Part shown: positions 56,028 to 64,000 of the stretch, one piece after another
How the letters are laid out: each line of letters begins with the position of its first letter
Position numbering within the stretch: the first letter of the stretch is position 1
From: Bedellia somnulentella
Lineage: Eukaryota > Arthropoda > Insecta > Lepidoptera > Bedelliidae
Assembly (NCBI GenBank): GCA_963576735.1
Contig: CAUYWD010000318.1
Coordinates: forward strand, 2,501-66,500
Reading direction: 5' to 3'
Length of the DNA: 64,000 nucleotides
Translations under genes and position numbers: made by a program
The notes under the pieces: model-generated
Database searches by the model: none
What the model was told of the DNA's origin: nothing
What the model saw: only the letters and a program-made list of their open reading frames with translations

Positions 56028-58622
56028 GTGGCCCTGAGTCCGCCGTTCTTCTCGCCAATGGAAAGTGGATGCTAGAACGTTTGCATCCAAATCCCATGGC
56101 AAAGAACCCGCCAAAAGGCAGGCAGCCTCCCGGGATACCGTTCGGTATCCCCTTGACGCCCTTACGGCCATAAGACGTTGCGGCGCATTAAGAAGCGCCG
56201 CATTTGAACCATTAAGGGCGTCTGACCAAACTGGCGAGCCGTACATAGCCATGGACCGTACGACTCCCATGTAGAGCTGCCTGCACCCGTCCCGAGGGCC
56301 CCCTAGGTTCGGCAAGAGTCTGCAAAGCGCAGCTGCCGCAACCATAAGTCGGGGCCCCAAGCGCTCGAAGTGAGCGCGGAACGTCCAACGGCCGTCGAGC
56401 ACTAATCCCAGATATTTCAAAGTGGACTCGACGGCAATCCTCACGCCACCCACAACGATGGCGGATTCTCCCTCTGGCGGACGGTTCCGAGGCCCATGGA
56501 ACCACATGGCCTCGGATTTGTTCAGGGCCACTTCAAGGCCCAGAAGCCTTATACGGCGCACTACGTGTGCCACTCCCGCTGTTGCGCGGATGGCGGCTTC
56601 CCTGAATGTTTTTCCCCGAGCCGTCACTAGGGTGTCGTCTGCATAGCAGGTGAGTTGGACACCCCAGAGGTTGGCACCGCGCAAGACCCAGTCATAGCCG
56701 ATGTTCCACAGGAGCGGCCCTAGAACAGAGCCCTGTGGCACACCGCAAGACATTGCGCGACTACTCCAACCCTCCCGAACCGGATAGGTTATAGAACGGT
56801 CCGAGAGGTACGACTCGAGGATCCTCAATACGTACGGAGGCACTGCATGATATTTGAGTGCCTCTAGTATACAGGGCCAGGGCATGGTGTTGAAAGCGTT
56901 AGCGATGTCCAATGACACCGCCAGCACAACTTCGCCCTGGCTTACCGCCTCATCCGCGATTGCGCGAACGCGCAAAACTGCATGCACCGTTGAGCGGCAC
57001 CGGCGGAAGCCGTACTGTTGGTCCGACAGATTTGGACCTATGTCGTCGAGGTGCTCGGCGATTCGGGCAGAGATCACTCTTTCAAAAAGTTTGCCCGCCT
57101 CGTCGAGCAGCACGATCGGCCGAAACGCCGATGGTTCGACGGAGTCAGCGGGGCGTCCCTCTTTGCGCAATAGGACTAGTTTTCCTACCTTCCAAGGCTT
57201 AGGAAACGCACTTTGGGTTAAGCACATGGAAAGCAGGGTCCGGAATTCCTCCTCAAGATAGGGCTCTAGTGCAGCGACCAAGGCTCGCCCCGGGATTCCA
57301 TCTAGTCCCGGGGCCGTCTTTTTTGCCTTTAACCGCTTTATTGCGACCGCCAACTCCGCTGGAACAACCTCGACTGCATCCGCCGGACTATGCCGCACCG
57401 GAGCCATCAACGGGGGCTGGTGTTCTGCTCTTGCCGGGAACAAGGCCGATACCACGTTTTCAACAACCTGAGGCTGGAGACTCGTAGTTAGTGGGGGTGC
57501 CCAGGGGCGGAGTTTTTGTCGTGCCGCTCTATATGGCCTTCCCCACGGGTCGTTATTCAGAGTCTCCAGCATCTCCGCCTTCGACGCGAGTTTGGCCGCA
57601 AATATCGCAGATTTGAGGGCCCACTTCGCCTCGCGATACTCGTTTACAATGCGGAGCTCCTCGGCCTCGTCCCGGAATCTCCGTCTCCTGTATCTGTTGC
57701 ACCGGCGGCCCGCCGCTAAACTTGCTCGTCGGAGCTGAGCAATTTCAGCAGACCACCAATGAACTTGGCGTCTCGGAACCATTTTTCCCGCTCGGGGCAT
57801 CGACGCATCACAAATCTCTGTGAGGGCCACACAAAACCAGTCCACCCCACGACTGATGCTATTTGCCAAATCAGGCGGCGCAGACCAGGACTGGACGATG
57901 GCTGCTTCAGCCAGCAAATCTTTGTCCAGCCTGCTGAGGGCCCATCTTGGACCCATATTCGTCGCCGAATTGCCTGCTGAGGTGGATGCACGGGACGCAG
58001 AGACCTCGAACCGTATATAGCGATGGTCTGAGTATGTTTCTGCGTCCGTGATGACCCTCCAGCCCTTAATTAGGGCCCAGAGACCGGGAGTTGCGAAGGT
58101 CAGATCGACAATCGAACTCCCGTTGTGCCGGACGCATGTGGGTGTCGAACCTCTGTTTGCCACAGTTAACCCCGTGGCCGTCGCCCATTCTATGACAGCC
58201 GAGCCAAAGCGGTCCGTCGCCGGAGAACCCCAAGCCACAGATTTGGCGTTAAAGTCCCCAGCGACTAACACCTGGCGTGGGCGACGTTGCAGGACTGCTG
58301 CTTCCAACTCCTGGAGGAATACCTCGTATTCGGCAAAAGAATTGTTTGGGGAGAAGTAAATTGAGATAATAACAATCTCCCCAACTCGCGCCGAAACGTA
58401 GCCCCTGCCCCTAACTACCTCTTCAAGCAGCAGCCCTGATGCCTGGCTGACGGTGATCGCCGCCACGCCATTCAGGTCCGACACCCAGTTTGCCCCTGTA
58501 GGAACGAAGTATGGCTCCGAGACCACCCCCACTTGAATCAACCACTGCGCTGTGCTTTGGAAGAACAAATCCTGAGCAGTGGCGCAGTGGTTGAGATTGG
58601 TTTGGAGGAACTTTAGGGCCAT
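56028..58622 (-). pseudogene. ORF2 of E15, 3'-truncated
   Basis: 865 codons from the ATG at 58622. Complete endonuclease (MALKFLQTNLNHC, GDFNAKSVAWGS, SDHRYIRF) and RT (LKAKKTAPGLDGIPG, FNTMPW, GVPQGSVLGPLLWN, YADD at 660-663, 56634-56645). It is lost beyond FHWREERRTQGH, so the C-terminal CCHC and basic tail are missing. A three-residue deletion in the region before the RT makes it slightly shorter than its relatives up to YADD. No native stop. Confidence 0.93.
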
Positions 58623-58627
58623 TGTTA
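58620..58627 (-). promoter_or_regulatory. Stop-start junction, TAACAATG
   Basis: ORF1 stop TAA, then CA, then the ORF2 ATG. The 2-nt spacing is kept, but the second in-frame stop is changed to CAA. This is the only exception in the window, and it is on a dead copy. Confidence 0.78.
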
Positions 58628-60772
58628 ATTGACGACCATTGGTTCCTCCTGAGCTCTTTGCACATTTATAATCGGCATTGAGCGGCCTACTTCTACAGGC
58701 ACCTTCCTCTTTTCTGGATTAGGTTTTTTACCTTTCCTTCTTTTGTTAGTAGCAGAACAACTTTTTGCCCCAACTATGTGGTCTGCTGGTTTGTTTTCCC
58801 CTTTACAAACTGGACAACATGGCTTGTTGTTGCAGTTTACTACTTTGTGGTCAGGTGAACCACAACGGAAGCATAGATTGCCACGGTCCACTTCTTCTTT
58901 GCATTGGGCCCGCACGTGGCCAGCTCCAAGGCATTTGAAACATCGCAGTTCTCTTTGGGGAAGATGCTGCACACGAGGCCAGCTCCAACCAACTTGTATG
59001 GAACCCATCTGGAGGAGCTTCTTAGCCGTAACCACTGGGCATATGATAACTGAAGTGGAAAGGCCTCGAGCACCACTAACAATTTTACCAACTTTCAAGT
59101 CCTCGGGCTTACAATCGCCGGCACTTGCAACAGCTAGGGTTGCCTCCTCTATGGTGACAGAGTCATCTAGACCAACAAGCCGAATGGCTTCCGTTTTTGT
59201 TGGTCTTGAAACTTTCACCAAGCCTGGAGGAAGTACTTCTCTCAACTTCTCAGCCAAGGTATTTGCCTTGGTAGAAGCTTGTTCCCCAGAGATTTCGATC
59301 ATTCGGGCTCCTGTTAGTGCGGATCGCATTCTCAGGGGCCCGATTTCTAAACTTGACAGGTTTATTTGCGTCTTGGCATCACCTATCACACCTTTGTAGG
59401 TTAGTCCTTCCTTTAGGGCCTCTTCGCTAATGCTTATTACGACTGCTGCAGATCGTGGTGGCTTCAGTTTCTGGCCAGCAGTTTTCGCCGTCTTTGGTTT
59501 TTGGGATTTAGCAGGAGTCACCGCTTTTTTTCCCTTGTTTTTATTTCCTTTTCTTACAACTGTCGCCCATGTTTCACCTGTACCGTGTATTGTTGAAGGG
59601 CCATAAACGGGCTCCATGTCATTTGGTTGTGGGATATTCAAAGAGTTCGGCCTAGGTTGGGCAGCCTGACTCTTTTTCCCCTTGCCTTTACCTTTGGCTA
59701 CCGGCTTCTCTATTGTGGGTTTAGCTGAAGGAGCAGCATTTTCCTCTAAACTCCGACTACTTGATGCTTTTGCATATTTATCTCCAGCCAGAGGTGGTCT
59801 TAACCTTTTTTCCGGTAGGAGACGCCCCTCCAGAGCCTCTAATCGAGCATTCATCATGGTCCCCACCTGGACCATGATCGATTGAGCAAGATTTTCCCCT
59901 ATTTCAAAATTGGAACTACTGCTTCGGATTTCAATGCGAAGAGTATCGAGCTCTTTTCTAAGAGCCACCTGCTCTAAGTGAAGGCTCTCGTTGCTCTGTT
60001 TCATTTTTGTGAGCTCGGTTTTTAAGCGAGCATTTTCATTTAGGAGTTTCCTTGTCTCTTCCGTGGAAGACCGCTCCCCTAAAGCCTCAGAAGACTCTTT
60101 AATAGATGCAACTGCATTTTTTACAGCTCTAATAAGAGTCCCTTTCACCGCCTTGGATTTGTGCGCTACATCCAATATTACCCCAATTTGTTCCTCTACT
60201 GAGGCAAGCAGATCACTCGCAGTCCTTTCGGTGGCAGGTACAGGTCTCTCCAAGGCTTCTGCTCTCTTTCTTTCTTGGAGTAAGTTGTACCTGGCCATTC
60301 TTTCTGTTAAATCCTCCGACTCTTTTAGTAGGAAGCTCTCGCGTTTTGCCGCTGCAGCCTCCTCTCTAGCTTTGCCAATGCCTACGTATTGGCCCGTCGA
60401 TGGTGGTCTACCCCGACCCCTTTTTGACGGAGCTTTCCGACTCATATTGGCGGCTTTGGCAACGTCTTCAGAATCGGAAGAGGCACTCTCAACAGGCCGC
60501 TTCCTAAGGCCCTCGAAAAGGCTATTGGAGCTACTGACAGTCTTTACTGACATGCGGTCACTCATATTATCTTCACTATTTTCGGTGTCCGTTAATCGAC
60601 TGCATATGTCCGTTAATACCACTTTTGGGAATCGATTTCCCTGAAGAAGATGGGTGTTGTCCCCCCCAGAATACAAGGGACGGCCTACATCAAAAGATGT
60701 AGGGAGGGATTCTCCGCCGGCTGAGCCGACGGTACCCTCCTGGGGTAATAACTTTCTATTTTCACTCATCAT
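58625..60772 (-). CDS. ORF1 of E15: CCHC nucleic-acid-binding protein
   Basis: 715 codons, intact. Start MMSENRKLLPQEGT (beta). The first 160 or so residues equal those of E8 apart from two or three changes; after GKAREEAAAAKRE the two differ (SFLLKESEDLTERM here). SKRGRGRPPSTGQYVGIGKAREE, a coiled coil (LLNENARLKTELTKMKQSNE), LAQSIMVQVGTMMNARLE, a KGKGKGKK linker, ETWATVVRKGNKNKGKK, and three zinc knuckles (CFKCLGAGHVRAQC, CFRCGSPDHKVVNC, CPVC..H..C). Confidence 0.93.
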   Translation of the reverse strand: MMSENRKLLPQEGTVGSAGGESLPTSFDVGRPLYSGGDNTHLLQGNRFPKVVLTDICSRLTDTENSEDNMSDRMSVKTVSSSNSLFEGLRKRPVESASSDSEDVAKAANMSRKAPSKRGRGRPPSTGQYVGIGKAREEAAAAKRESFLLKESEDLTERMARYNLLQERKRAEALERPVPATERTASDLLASVEEQIGVILDVAHKSKAVKGTLIRAVKNAVASIKESSEALGERSSTEETRKLLNENARLKTELTKMKQSNESLHLEQVALRKELDTLRIEIRSSSSNFEIGENLAQSIMVQVGTMMNARLEALEGRLLPEKRLRPPLAGDKYAKASSSRSLEENAAPSAKPTIEKPVAKGKGKGKKSQAAQPRPNSLNIPQPNDMEPVYGPSTIHGTGETWATVVRKGNKNKGKKAVTPAKSQKPKTAKTAGQKLKPPRSAAVVISISEEALKEGLTYKGVIGDAKTQINLSSLEIGPLRMRSALTGARMIEISGEQASTKANTLAEKLREVLPPGLVKVSRPTKTEAIRLVGLDDSVTIEEATLAVASAGDCKPEDLKVGKIVSGARGLSTSVIICPVVTAKKLLQMGSIQVGWSWPRVQHLPQRELRCFKCLGAGHVRAQCKEEVDRGNLCFRCGSPDHKVVNCNNKPCCPVCKGENKPADHIVGAKSCSATNKRRKGKKPNPEKRKVPVEVGRSMPIINVQRAQEEPMVVN

Positions 60773-61120
60773 TCATGTTTTGGTAGGCAGTTTTACCCTC
60801 GGCCTACCATCGAGCTTAACCCCCCCTACCCCTGCGCTAGGCACTGGACCCCCTCCAGACACTCATCCCCTCGGCACGCAGACCTTGGGATTGGGGTAAT
60901 TTTTTATAGAGGTTTTCTTCCTCGCAGCCCAGACCTCAGTGGCCTGAGCCCCCGTTCCCACCGAAGTAGGCTTACGGGTTGGCCGGCAGTATCATGAAGA
61001 CACTGCCGCCCCTCCATCACCAGCCGCCCAATGTGGGTAGCTGGGACCGAACGCAAGACAGAACCTGGCCGACCAATGTGGTACAAACGCCAGGTTCTAA
61101 CTCAACAACGACGCCTAATC

Positions 61121-61200
61121 GGTACATTGGCTTCACCCCGGGCTGGATTGCCCGAGGCTACTGAGCCCCCACGCCACGACAAGGCTGTACCATGTGGGGG
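61121..61200 (-). ncRNA. HDV-like ribozyme of E15
   Basis: 80 nt, same stems as E2, J4/2 CCAAT; the flanking P2 base pair differs (ATCGG rather than CTCGG on the plus strand). Confidence 0.85.
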
Positions 61201-61292
61201 AACCTAACCTAACCTAACCTAACCTAACCTAACCTAACCTAACCTAACCTAACCTAACCTAACCTAACCTAACCTAACCTAACCTAACCTAA
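61201..61292. repeat. Telomere array between E15 and E16
   Basis: About 18 CCTAA units. The left edge is the 5' end of E15 and the right edge is the broken ORF1 of E16. Confidence 0.94.
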
Positions 61293-62314
61293 GGTTTTGC
61301 CGGAACCTTCTTTGCAGCATCTGCGGCAAGGGGTGGACGAACACGTTGAGCTGGTAGAAGACGTTCCTCAAGGCCCTCAAACCTAGCGTTGATCATAGAT
61401 CCAACCTGTATCATGATAGAGCGCGCCAGATCGTCACTGTTGGGGGCTACTACACTAGGAGTAGAACGAGCACTTATCACCTCAGCCTTGAGTTCAGTGA
61501 GCTCCCGGCGCAGACAGTCAAGCTGGTTCGCTAAGTCTGCTTTTTCCTCAAGCGCCTTTATGTTTTGGTCTCTCAAGCGGGTTATCTCCTCCCGTAAAGA
61601 AACCACTTCCGACGAGGATGAGCATTCTCGAAGCCGCTCGGTATACTCGGTGATATCCTCCGCTGCGTTTTTTAATGCCCTCACAAATGTGCCTTTAAGG
61701 TTGCCTGATTTCCTGGCAACCTCAAGAACAATATTTGCACCTTCCTTCACAGCTTGGGCAAGATCCGCCGCAGATTTAACCTCCCTGGGAGTAGGCGATG
61801 ACCTAAGAGTTACTCTCTTAGATACATACCTGTCCACTTTCTTTGACAGGACTTCCTGCTCGCTGCTTTTAAGCTCTTCTCTTAAGAATTGCTTCCTCAT
61901 AGCTGCAGCTTCAGCCCTTGCCTTACCAACCCCAACATATTGACCCGTCGAGGGTGGTCTTCCGCGGCCTCTTTTGGAAGGCGCCTATCTGGTAGAAGCA
62001 GCAGTCCGAACGCTTCCATCCGAATCGGAGGTACTCAACCCGCTTGTAGCAGGTCGTTTCCTCTGCAGTTCCAATAAATTATTGGAACTTCCCGCCGCAA
62101 CGAGAGACGAATCACTTACGTCCCCTTCAGTGTCAGAGTCCATAATCATGCCAGAGTTGTCGTTTTGGAGGTCAATACGACCTCCCAAGAGATGGGTGTT
62201 GCCCCCCCCAGAATACGAGGGGCTGCCTGCATCCGAAGATACAGGGAGGGATTCTCCACCGACGTGGCCGGTGGTACCCTCCTGGGGTAAAAACTGTATA
62301 TTTTCACTCATCAT
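61293..62314 (-). pseudogene. ORF1 fragment of E16 with a premature stop
   Basis: About 340 codons from the ATG at 62314 (MMSENIQFLPQEGT, beta type). An in-frame TAG at 61985-61987 sits where other copies have a basic residue just before APSKRGRGRPP; beyond it the same frame continues through GQYVGVGKARAEAAAMRKQ, the coiled coil and LARSIMIQVGSMINARFE before breaking off at the telomere repeat. So there is one nonsense change and no frameshift. Zinc knuckles, linker and ORF2 are lost. Confidence 0.88.
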
Positions 62315-62709
62315 AAATTTTTGGTAGGCAATTTTACCCTCGGCCTACCATCGAGCATCCCCTCCCCCCGCGCTTGGCACTGGGTTCCTCCCAGCCATTC
62401 ATCCCCTCGGCACGCTGACCTTGGGATTAGGGTAATTTTTATAGAGGTTTTCTTCCTCGCGGCTCAGACCTCAGTGGCCTGAGCCCCCGTTCTTACAAGT
62501 AAGTTTACGGGTTGGCCGACAGTGACGTAAAGAAACTGCCGCCCCCTAACCACCAGGCCGCTCAATGTGAGACAGACGCCGGGGCTTCACTCCACTAAGT
62601 TAACCCGATGCGGGAAAGACTACTTGACAAGCCAAGCACATGAAGTGCAATGACTTCTCGTCCACTTACTGCTACCTCTGGAAGCAGAGGAGAGAAGCGG
62701 ACCCAACTC

Positions 62710-62790
62710 GATGCCATTGGCTTCACCCCGGACTGGATTGCCCGAGGCTACTGAGCCCCCACGCCACGACAAGGCTGCACCGTGTGGGGG
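62710..62790 (-). ncRNA. HDV-like ribozyme of E16
   Basis: P1 and P3 as in E2. P2 is GGTGC with GCATC (one G-U pair) after a one-base longer J4/2 (CCAATG). P4 has the G-T wobble. The most diverged ribozyme of the set, but still foldable. Confidence 0.75.
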
Positions 62791-62849
62791 AACCTAACCT
62801 AACCTAACCTAACCTAACCTAACCTAACCTAACCTAACCTAACCTAACC
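62791..62849. repeat. Telomere repeat spacer E16/E17
   Basis: About 12 CCTAA units. Confidence 0.94.
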
Positions 62850-64000
62850 TTTTTTTTTTTTTACGTGGGGAAATCCTCATGGATTCCCCGCCGCATGGGG
62901 GTGCGACGGGGATATGTCAGACTCCTACTGACTAAAACCCCACGGTGGTCCTTCCTGGTGCCCAAATGTGGGGCCTCTGGGTACTCTTCTATGCAATGTT
63001 CCCGAGACCCCACACACCTAATGCCTCGCGGCATTCCTTCTTTGGGGGGGACAGAACCCCCCTTTTCCACTTTTGTAGTCACGGACGCTCAGGACCACCT
63101 AAGCGCCCGTCCTTCTTGGGCAGGGTTTGGTAGCGCGCAGATAGCCCCACTCTGCGCGCCTCCTGCCCTAACCGAGGCCGCGGTGCGTCAGTGGTTCCTG
63201 GCACCGCGGCGACGACGGCCCCTTCCAGTGGGGTCCGCCAGCTCCCTCTCTCGTTCGGTGGCCTCCTTTGCGAGCATGACTCGTTCGCAAAAGGAGGCCG
63301 CCGCCGCCCACGCATCGGGTCTCTCCACCATTGCCGCGATTACAGCTGGCAGAGAGAGATCCGGGCCGATGACCGCCCGGAGTGCTGCCCTCTCTTCATC
63401 CCACGCCGGGCACACTTCCAGTGTGTGCTGCGCCGTCTCTTCGGGGCAATTTAGGCAGTGGTGGCAACGAGCGGCCTGCTCTTTACCCAGCCGCCACAGG
63501 TACTTCCCGAAGCAACCATGCCCGGAAAGGACCTGTGTCAGCCGGAAGCTCAGAGAACCATGCTCTCGCTGCAACCACTGCGTAAAGACGGGGAGGATCG
63601 CCTCCACCGTCTTGTGCCCCGCACTAGGCTGACCCAGCCTTAGTGCCCAAGCGTCGAGGGCAGCGGCCTCTACTTGCTGCTTGTAGGCCGCTGTTTCCCG
63701 ATCCGTGGGCCAGTGGCCCTGTGTCCGCCGTTCTTCGCGCCAGTGGAAGGTCGACGCGAGAACTTGCGCGTCTAACTCCCACGGCTTTGAACCCGCCAAC
63801 AGGCAGGCAGTCTCTCGGGATACCGTATGGTATCCCCTTGACGCCCTGACAGCCATGAGCCGTTGCGGCGCGTGAAGAAGCGCCGCATTCGACCCCTTCA
63901 GGGCGTCAGCCCAGACTGGGGAGCCGTACATGGCCATGGACCGTACGACCCCCATATAGAGCTGCCTGCACCCGTTCCTAGGGCCCCCAAGGTTCGGCAG
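62850..64000 (-). mobile_element. E17: SART-type element, cut by the window edge
   Basis: T-run 62850-62862 (13 nt, the shortest tail); 3' UTR 62863-63187; ORF2 continues past 64000. The 3' UTR is like that of E11 but about 65 bp shorter: the stretch holding the GGAGCCCC/GGGGCTCC hairpin is deleted after CTGCCC, with CCC shared at both deletion edges. Confidence 0.92.
63188..64000 (-). CDS. ORF2 of E17, partial (C-terminal part in window)
   Basis: About 270 codons visible, open to the window edge: end of the RT thumb (LPNLGGPRNGCRQLYMGVVRSMAMYG is split by the track start but continuous), the linker, CHHCLNCPEETAQHTLEVC and the end RRRRGARNH; TGA at 63188-63190. Close to E11 and E5. Whether the element is full length cannot be seen here. 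Confidence 0.9.
   Translation of the reverse strand: MPNLGGPRNGCRQLYMGVVRSMAMYGSPVWADALKGSNAALLHAPQRLMAVRASRGYHTVSRETACLLAGSKPWELDAQVLASTFHWREERRTQGHWPTDRETAAYKQQVEAAALDAWALRLGQPSAGHKTVEAILPVFTQWLQREHGSLSFRLTQVLSGHGCFGKYLWRLGKEQAARCHHCLNCPEETAQHTLEVCPAWDEERAALRAVIGPDLSLPAVIAAMVERPDAWAAAASFCERVMLAKEATERERELADPTGRGRRRRGARNH

Larger units (their letters stand above)
56028..61200 (-). mobile_element. E15: 3'-truncated SART-type retrotransposon (beta type)
   Basis: ORF1, 5' UTR (60773-61200) and ribozyme are complete, but ORF2 is cut at 56028. There is no 3' UTR and no A-tail; the sense strand runs GGGCCAC directly into AGGTTAGG. Target-primed reverse transcription starts at the 3' end, so loss of the 3' end points to breakage or recombination after insertion. 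The 5' UTR is of the E2 type. Confidence 0.92.
61293..62790 (-). mobile_element. E16: 3'-truncated SART-type element
   Basis: Only the 5' UTR (62315-62790, with ribozyme) and the first half of ORF1 remain. At 61293 the sense strand passes from GCAAAACC to TTAGGTTAGG with no A-tail. It is the most diverged SART-type 5' region here: several UTR hairpins have changed on both strands (for example CTTAC/GTAAG for CCCAC/GTGGG at 62492-62503). Confidence 0.9.

Noticed and set aside
61900..61990. Frameshift in ORF1 of E16
   Set aside because: The two open parts are in the same frame, 87 nt apart; a single TAG at 61985-61987 separates them.

Overview
The window is a chromosome end from an arthropod, most likely an insect. 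It opens with about 570 bp of CCTAA repeats (the TTAGG telomere repeat read on the C-rich strand). Everything after that is a head-to-tail stack of telomere-targeted non-LTR retrotransposons with CCTAA repeats between them. No host gene, tRNA, rRNA or CRISPR array is visible. The species cannot be named from this sequence.
All 17 elements (numbered E1 to E17 from left to right) lie on the minus strand, with their 3' poly(A) tails (seen as T-runs) pointing at the chromosome end. Every poly(A) tail joins the repeat in the same register, A-run then GGTTAGG. Every complete 5' end starts at a CCCCCAC block just after ...TTAGGTT. Two-ORF layout, ORF lengths (about 710-720 and 1042-1043 codons), insertion on the TTAGG strand and a stop-start ORF1/ORF2 junction all fit the SART group of the R1 clade, known from Bombyx SART1.
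Layout: E1 568-2930 (5'-truncated); E2 2944-9051 (full length); E3 9122-9777 (short, no ORF, both termini); E4 9805-11506 (5'-truncated); E5 11520-17626, E6 17665-23850 (full length); E7 23875-24411 (short 3' end); E8 24426-30597, E9 30612-36856, E10 36926-43073, E11 43088-49379 (full length); E12 49469-51542 (internal deletion, both termini); E13 51552-52428 (3' end only); E14 52473-55542 (divergent lineage, 5'-truncated); 485 bp of telomere repeat; E15 56028-61200 (3'-truncated); E16 61293-62790 (3'-truncated); E17 62850 to beyond the window. Seven elements (E2, E5, E6, E8, E9, E10, E11) have both ORFs open from end to end.
How the parts work together: ORF1 is a nucleic-acid-binding protein with an AT-hook-like motif, a coiled coil and three CCHC zinc knuckles. 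ORF2 joins an APE-type endonuclease, which would nick the telomere repeat, to a reverse transcriptase and a C-terminal CCHC motif. The RNA is itself highly structured: an HDV-like self-cleaving ribozyme fold of about 80 nt forms every complete 5' terminus, a hairpin brackets the ORF2 stop codon, and a multi-hairpin domain ends the 3' UTR. Stems in all of these are held by compensatory changes between copies. The most unusual points are: an RNA module that sits in the 5' UTR of the SART-type elements but as three 175-bp tandem copies in the 3' UTR of divergent E14; a 656-bp element (E3) with ribozyme and 3' fold but no protein; and two elements (E15, E16) cut off on their telomere-facing side and capped directly by TTAGG repeats, as expected for broken ends healed by telomere addition.
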